From assembly GCF_030063355.1 (NCBI RefSeq), contig NZ_JASISZ010000008.1, forward strand, positions 1 to 53,335: DNA of 53,335 bases, given 5' to 3'. The stretch's first letter is position 1; every line of letters begins with the position of its first letter. Shown here in pieces: positions 49,232-53,335 of this stretch. Position numbers and translations under genes: made by a program. This DNA is from Streptomyces sp. PH10-H1 (GTDB taxonomy: Bacteria > Actinomycetota > Actinomycetes > Streptomycetales > Streptomycetaceae). Below the pieces are notes generated by a model that saw only the letters and a program-made list of their open reading frames with translations, made no database searches and had not been told where the DNA came from.

Positions 49232-50500
49232 ATGTCGCTCCTGAACAGCTCCCTTCATGAGTTCGACCCGGACGTCGCCGCCGCCGTCGACGCCGAACTG
49301 CACCGCCAGCAGTCCACCCTCGAGATGATCGCGTCGGAGAACTTCGCGCCGGTCGCCGTCCTGGAGGCCCAGGGCTCGGTCCTCACCAACAAGTACGCCG
49401 AGGGCTACCCCGGCCGCCGCTACTACGGCGGCTGCGAACACGTCGACGTCGTCGAGACGCTCGCCATCGAGCGGGTCAAGGCGCTGTTCGGCGCCGAGGC
49501 CGCGAACGTGCAGCCGCACTCCGGCGCCCAGGCCAACGCCGCCGCGATGTTCGCCCTGATCAAGCCGGGCGACACCATCCTCGGCCTGGATCTGGCGCAC
49601 GGCGGGCACCTCACCCACGGCATGAAGATCAACTTCTCGGGCAAGCTCTACAAGGTCGCCGCCTATCACGTCGACGAGAAGACCAGCCTCGTGGACATGG
49701 AAGAGGTCGAGCGTCTCGCCAAGGAGCACCGCCCGCAGCTGATCATCGCGGGCTGGTCGGCCTACCCCCGCCAGCTCGACTTCGCCGAGTTCCGCCGTAT
49801 CGCGGACGAGGTCGGCGCGCTCCTGATGGTCGACATGGCGCACTTCGCGGGCCTCGTCGCGGCCGGGCTGCACCCCTCGCCCGTGCCGTACGCGGACGTG
49901 GTCACCACCACGACCCACAAGACCCTGGGCGGCCCGCGCGGTGGCGTGATCCTCTCCAAGGCCGAGTACGCCAAGAAGATCAACTCCGCGGTCTTCCCCG
50001 GCCAGCAGGGCGGCCCGCTGGAGCATGTGATCGCGGCCAAGGCGGTGGCCTTCAAGGCCGCGGCCACCGACGAGTTCAAGGACCGCCAGGTCCGTACCCT
50101 CGAAGGCGCCAAGATCCTCGCCGAGCGCCTGGTCCAGCCCGATCTGACCGAGGTCGGCGTCTCCGTGCTGTCCGGCGGCACCGACGTCCACCTGGTCCTG
50201 GTCGACCTGCGCAACAGCGAGCTGGACGGGCAGCAGGCCGAGGACCGTCTCCACGAGGTCGGCATCACGGTCAACCGCAACGCCGTCCCGAACGACCCGC
50301 GCCCCCCGATGGTCACCTCGGGCCTGCGGATCGGCACCCCGGCGCTGGCCACCCGCGGCTTCGGCACCGAGGACTTCACCGAGGTCGCCGACATCATCGC
50401 CGAGACCCTCAAGCCGGCCTTCGACGAGGACCAGGCCAAGAGCCTGTCGGCCCGGGTGTCCGCGCTGGCAGCGAAGCACCCGCTGTACCCCGGACTGTAA
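49232..50500 (+). CDS. glyA: Serine hydroxymethyltransferase
   Basis: 422 aa. A PLP enzyme interconverting glycine + 5,10-methylene-THF and serine + THF; here it probably consumes the methylene-THF produced by glycine cleavage. Seen: [53 protein letters not shown], and the PLP Lys in [18 protein letters not shown] 49232 has AGGAAG ahead; the longer frame to 49088 is a shadow over gcvH. A hairpin follows the stop. Confidence 0.97.
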   Translation: MSLLNSSLHEFDPDVAAAVDAELHRQQSTLEMIASENFAPVAVLEAQGSVLTNKYAEGYPGRRYYGGCEHVDVVETLAIERVKALFGAEAANVQPHSGAQANAAAMFALIKPGDTILGLDLAHGGHLTHGMKINFSGKLYKVAAYHVDEKTSLVDMEEVERLAKEHRPQLIIAGWSAYPRQLDFAEFRRIADEVGALLMVDMAHFAGLVAAGLHPSPVPYADVVTTTTHKTLGGPRGGVILSKAEYAKKINSAVFPGQQGGPLEHVIAAKAVAFKAAATDEFKDRQVRTLEGAKILAERLVQPDLTEVGVSVLSGGTDVHLVLVDLRNSELDGQQAEDRLHEVGITVNRNAVPNDPRPPMVTSGLRIGTPALATRGFGTEDFTEVADIIAETLKPAFDEDQAKSLSARVSALAAKHPLYPGL

Positions 50501-50523
50501 TCAGCCCGTCGTACGCGTCAGGT

Positions 50524-50562
50524 CGGGGCACCGCGCACACTGGAAGGTGAGCCGGTGCCCCG
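50524..50562 (+). terminator. Hairpin after glyA
   Basis: CGGGGCACCG (50524-50533) pairs perfectly with CGGTGCCCCG (50553-50562), a 10-bp stem with a 19-nt loop that starts 24 bp past the glyA stop. No T-tract. It probably separates the riboswitch-controlled gcvTH-glyA unit from sdaA. The following 50563-50663 stretch holds three CCGCGTC-type tandem units and no gene. Confidence 0.6.
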
Positions 50563-50663
50563 CACCGCGTCCCGCGTCCCGCGTCCCACGCAACATCCCC
50601 CACGCCCCTGCTCACAGCACCACCCCCGGCAGACAACGGAGTCTGCTCAACCAAGGAGTTCTC

Positions 50664-52031
<1,368 letters not shown>

Positions 52032-52060
52032 CGCGGGTCTGAGCTGCGAGTTTCCCCTAT

Positions 52061-53263
52061 TCAGCTCTTGCCCGGGCTTTCCTCTGCGCACGGCAGGGCG
52101 GGCGGGGGCGTATCAGCGGGGGCCGCGAGCCAGGCGCGCAGGGCGGCGTCGTGCTCGCCCAGGCGGGGCGGCGCGACCGGCGGCCGCACGGGCGTCGCGG
52201 ACAGTCGCAGCGGGCTGCGGACCTGGGGGACACGGCCCGCGCCGACTTCGGCGATTGGATCGAGGCCGAGATCGGCGGCGAGGGCGAAGGCGCCGGCGAG
52301 ATCGTTCACCGGACCGCAGGGGACGCCCGCCACCGTCAGCAGCCGCTGCCAGTGCGCGGCGTCGTGGGCGGCCAGCGCCGTCTCCAGGGCGGCGATCAGC
52401 GCCAGGCGGTTCTGTACCCGGCCGGGATTGGTGGCGAAGCGCGGGTCCTCGGCGAGCCCGGGGGCGTCCAGGGCCTTGGCGAGGACCCGGAACTGACCGT
52501 CGTTGCCGCAGGCGACGGCGAGCAGCCCGCTGCGGCCGGGGCCGCAGTGCAGGGTCTCGTACGGGGCGATGCTGGGGTGCTGGTTTCCCATCGCCCGCGG
52601 TGCGCGGCCGGTGGCGAGGTAGCCGGAGGCCTGGTTGGCGAGCGAGCCGAGCAGGCTGGACAGCAGGTTGACCTCGACCAGTTGTCCCTCGCCGGTACGG
52701 TCCCGGTGCCGCAGGGCGGCGAGGACGGCGGTGACGGCGTCCTTCGCGGTGAGCACGTCGACCAGTGCGACGCCGACCTTGTGCGGCTCGCCCGAGGTGT
52801 CGCCGGTGATGCTCATCAGACCGCCGACCGCCTGGACGACGAAGTCGTAGCCGGGCAGGTCGCTGCCGCTGCCGAAGCCGCTGATGGAGCAGTAGACCAG
52901 GCCGGGGTTGGCGGCGCGCACGGAGGTGTGGTCCAGGCCGTAGCGGGTCAGGCCGCCGGGGCGGAAGTTCTCGACCAGGATGTCGGCGCGGCGGGCCAGC
53001 TCACGGGCGGCCTCGGCGTCGTCCGGGTCGGCCAGGTCCAGAGTGATGCCGTGCTTGCTGCGGTTGACGGCGTCGAAGTAGGTGGCGGTGCCGTCGACGA
53101 ACGGTGGCCCCCAAGCGCGGGTGTCGTCGCCGCCGGGACGCTCGACTTTGACGACGGTCGCGCCGAGATCGGCGAGGGTAGCGGTGGCGAGCGGGCCGGC
53201 GAGAACGCGGCTGAAGTCGGCTACGAGGACGCCGTCCAGCGGGGCGGCAGTGGGCTCGGACAT
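52061..53263 (-). CDS. CaiB/BaiF (family III) CoA transferase
   Basis: 400 aa. Transfers CoA between carboxylic acids via an Asp-anchored acyl intermediate. Seen: LDGVLVADFSRVLAGPLATATLADLGATVVKVERPGGDD, YFDAVNRSKHGITLDLADP, VENFRPGGLTRYGLD, and the catalytic Asp in LPGYDFVVQAVGGLMSITGD. The substrate is not predictable from sequence. ATG 53263 has a perfect GGAGGTGACC ribosome-binding site; the frame is open to 53296. The remaining 72 bp to the window edge contain no recognisable gene start. Confidence 0.92.
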   Translation of the reverse strand: MSEPTAAPLDGVLVADFSRVLAGPLATATLADLGATVVKVERPGGDDTRAWGPPFVDGTATYFDAVNRSKHGITLDLADPDDAEAARELARRADILVENFRPGGLTRYGLDHTSVRAANPGLVYCSISGFGSGSDLPGYDFVVQAVGGLMSITGDTSGEPHKVGVALVDVLTAKDAVTAVLAALRHRDRTGEGQLVEVNLLSSLLGSLANQASGYLATGRAPRAMGNQHPSIAPYETLHCGPGRSGLLAVACGNDGQFRVLAKALDAPGLAEDPRFATNPGRVQNRLALIAALETALAAHDAAHWQRLLTVAGVPCGPVNDLAGAFALAADLGLDPIAEVGAGRVPQVRSPLRLSATPVRPPVAPPRLGEHDAALRAWLAAPADTPPPALPCAEESPGKS

Positions 53264-53335
53264 GGTCACCTCCGGTGTGAGGCTGTCTGGTCGCAAGATC
53301 GGTGGAGGGAGACGCGGCGGGGGCGTTGGAACGAG

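Overview
The window is a high-GC actinobacterial chromosome segment, almost certainly from a Streptomyces or close relative. The evidence is the strong G/C third-position bias, frequent GTG starts, 4-bp GTGA/ATGA gene overlaps, lipobox proteins, a LAL-type LuxR regulator, two membrane GGDEF-EAL proteins, and a gene order I recognise from Streptomyces (ilvBNC-serA, gatCAB, ligA, mnmA, gcvTH-glyA-sdaA). It is mostly core metabolism and housekeeping. I see no insertion sequence, prophage, CRISPR array, tRNA or rRNA.

Layout. 1-1.1 kb: the 3' end of a PucR-type regulator and a Uma2-family gene. 1.2-6.8 kb (minus strand): ilvB-ilvN-ilvC for branched-chain amino acids, then serA for serine. ilvB is preceded by a 13-codon leader peptide with consecutive Ile-Leu-Val-Leu codons and a terminator hairpin, a classical attenuator. 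6.8-9.9 kb: a membrane PAS-GGDEF-EAL protein whose EAL half has lost catalytic residues, with a good BldD-box match upstream. 9.9-13.5 kb: a D-2-hydroxyacid dehydrogenase divergent from an aldo/keto reductase, a sugar-dehydrogenase-like lipoprotein and a 53-aa protein. 13.5-20.1 kb: a 1044-aa LAL regulator translationally coupled to a tiny basic protein, a membrane protein with an acidic repeat, and an MMPL transporter. 20.3-23.9 kb: gatC-gatA-small ORF-gatB for Gln-tRNA(Gln)/Asn-tRNA(Asn) formation. 24-26.1 kb: a GGDEF-EAL protein with intact EAL residues (RmdB-like) carrying a rare TTA codon. 26.4-34.5 kb: ligA, a MetE-like protein, an SDR, a LOG-like protein, mnmA, a cysteine desulfurase and an acyl-CoA thioesterase; a roughly 93-nt inverted repeat lies between the SDR and MetE-like genes. 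34.6-42.9 kb: a TRIC-type membrane protein, a secreted M1 metallopeptidase and an oligopeptide ABC transporter in the order C-A-B-D-F. 43.2-44.7 kb: a DUF885 protein whose gene contains a TTA codon. 44.8-47.2 kb: two SseB-family proteins and a P-loop kinase-like protein. 47.3-52 kb: a tandem glycine riboswitch, gcvT, gcvH, glyA and sdaA. The right end is a CaiB/BaiF CoA transferase.

How the genes fit together. The right end is a glycine-to-serine-to-pyruvate route: glycine is sensed by the riboswitch, cleaved by the Gcv system, condensed to serine by GlyA and deaminated by SdaA. The left end makes serine (SerA) and the branched-chain amino acids that draw on pyruvate. The cysteine desulfurase and MnmA belong to one tRNA-thiolation route. 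The two c-di-GMP proteins, a candidate BldD site and two TTA (bldA-dependent) genes tie the segment to developmental control. No wholly new multigene system is evident. The most unusual signals are regulatory: the G-run-rich glycine-riboswitch expression platform, the long intergenic hairpin at 29.7 kb, the TTA codon in the RmdB-like gene, and the coupled small-protein/LAL pair.
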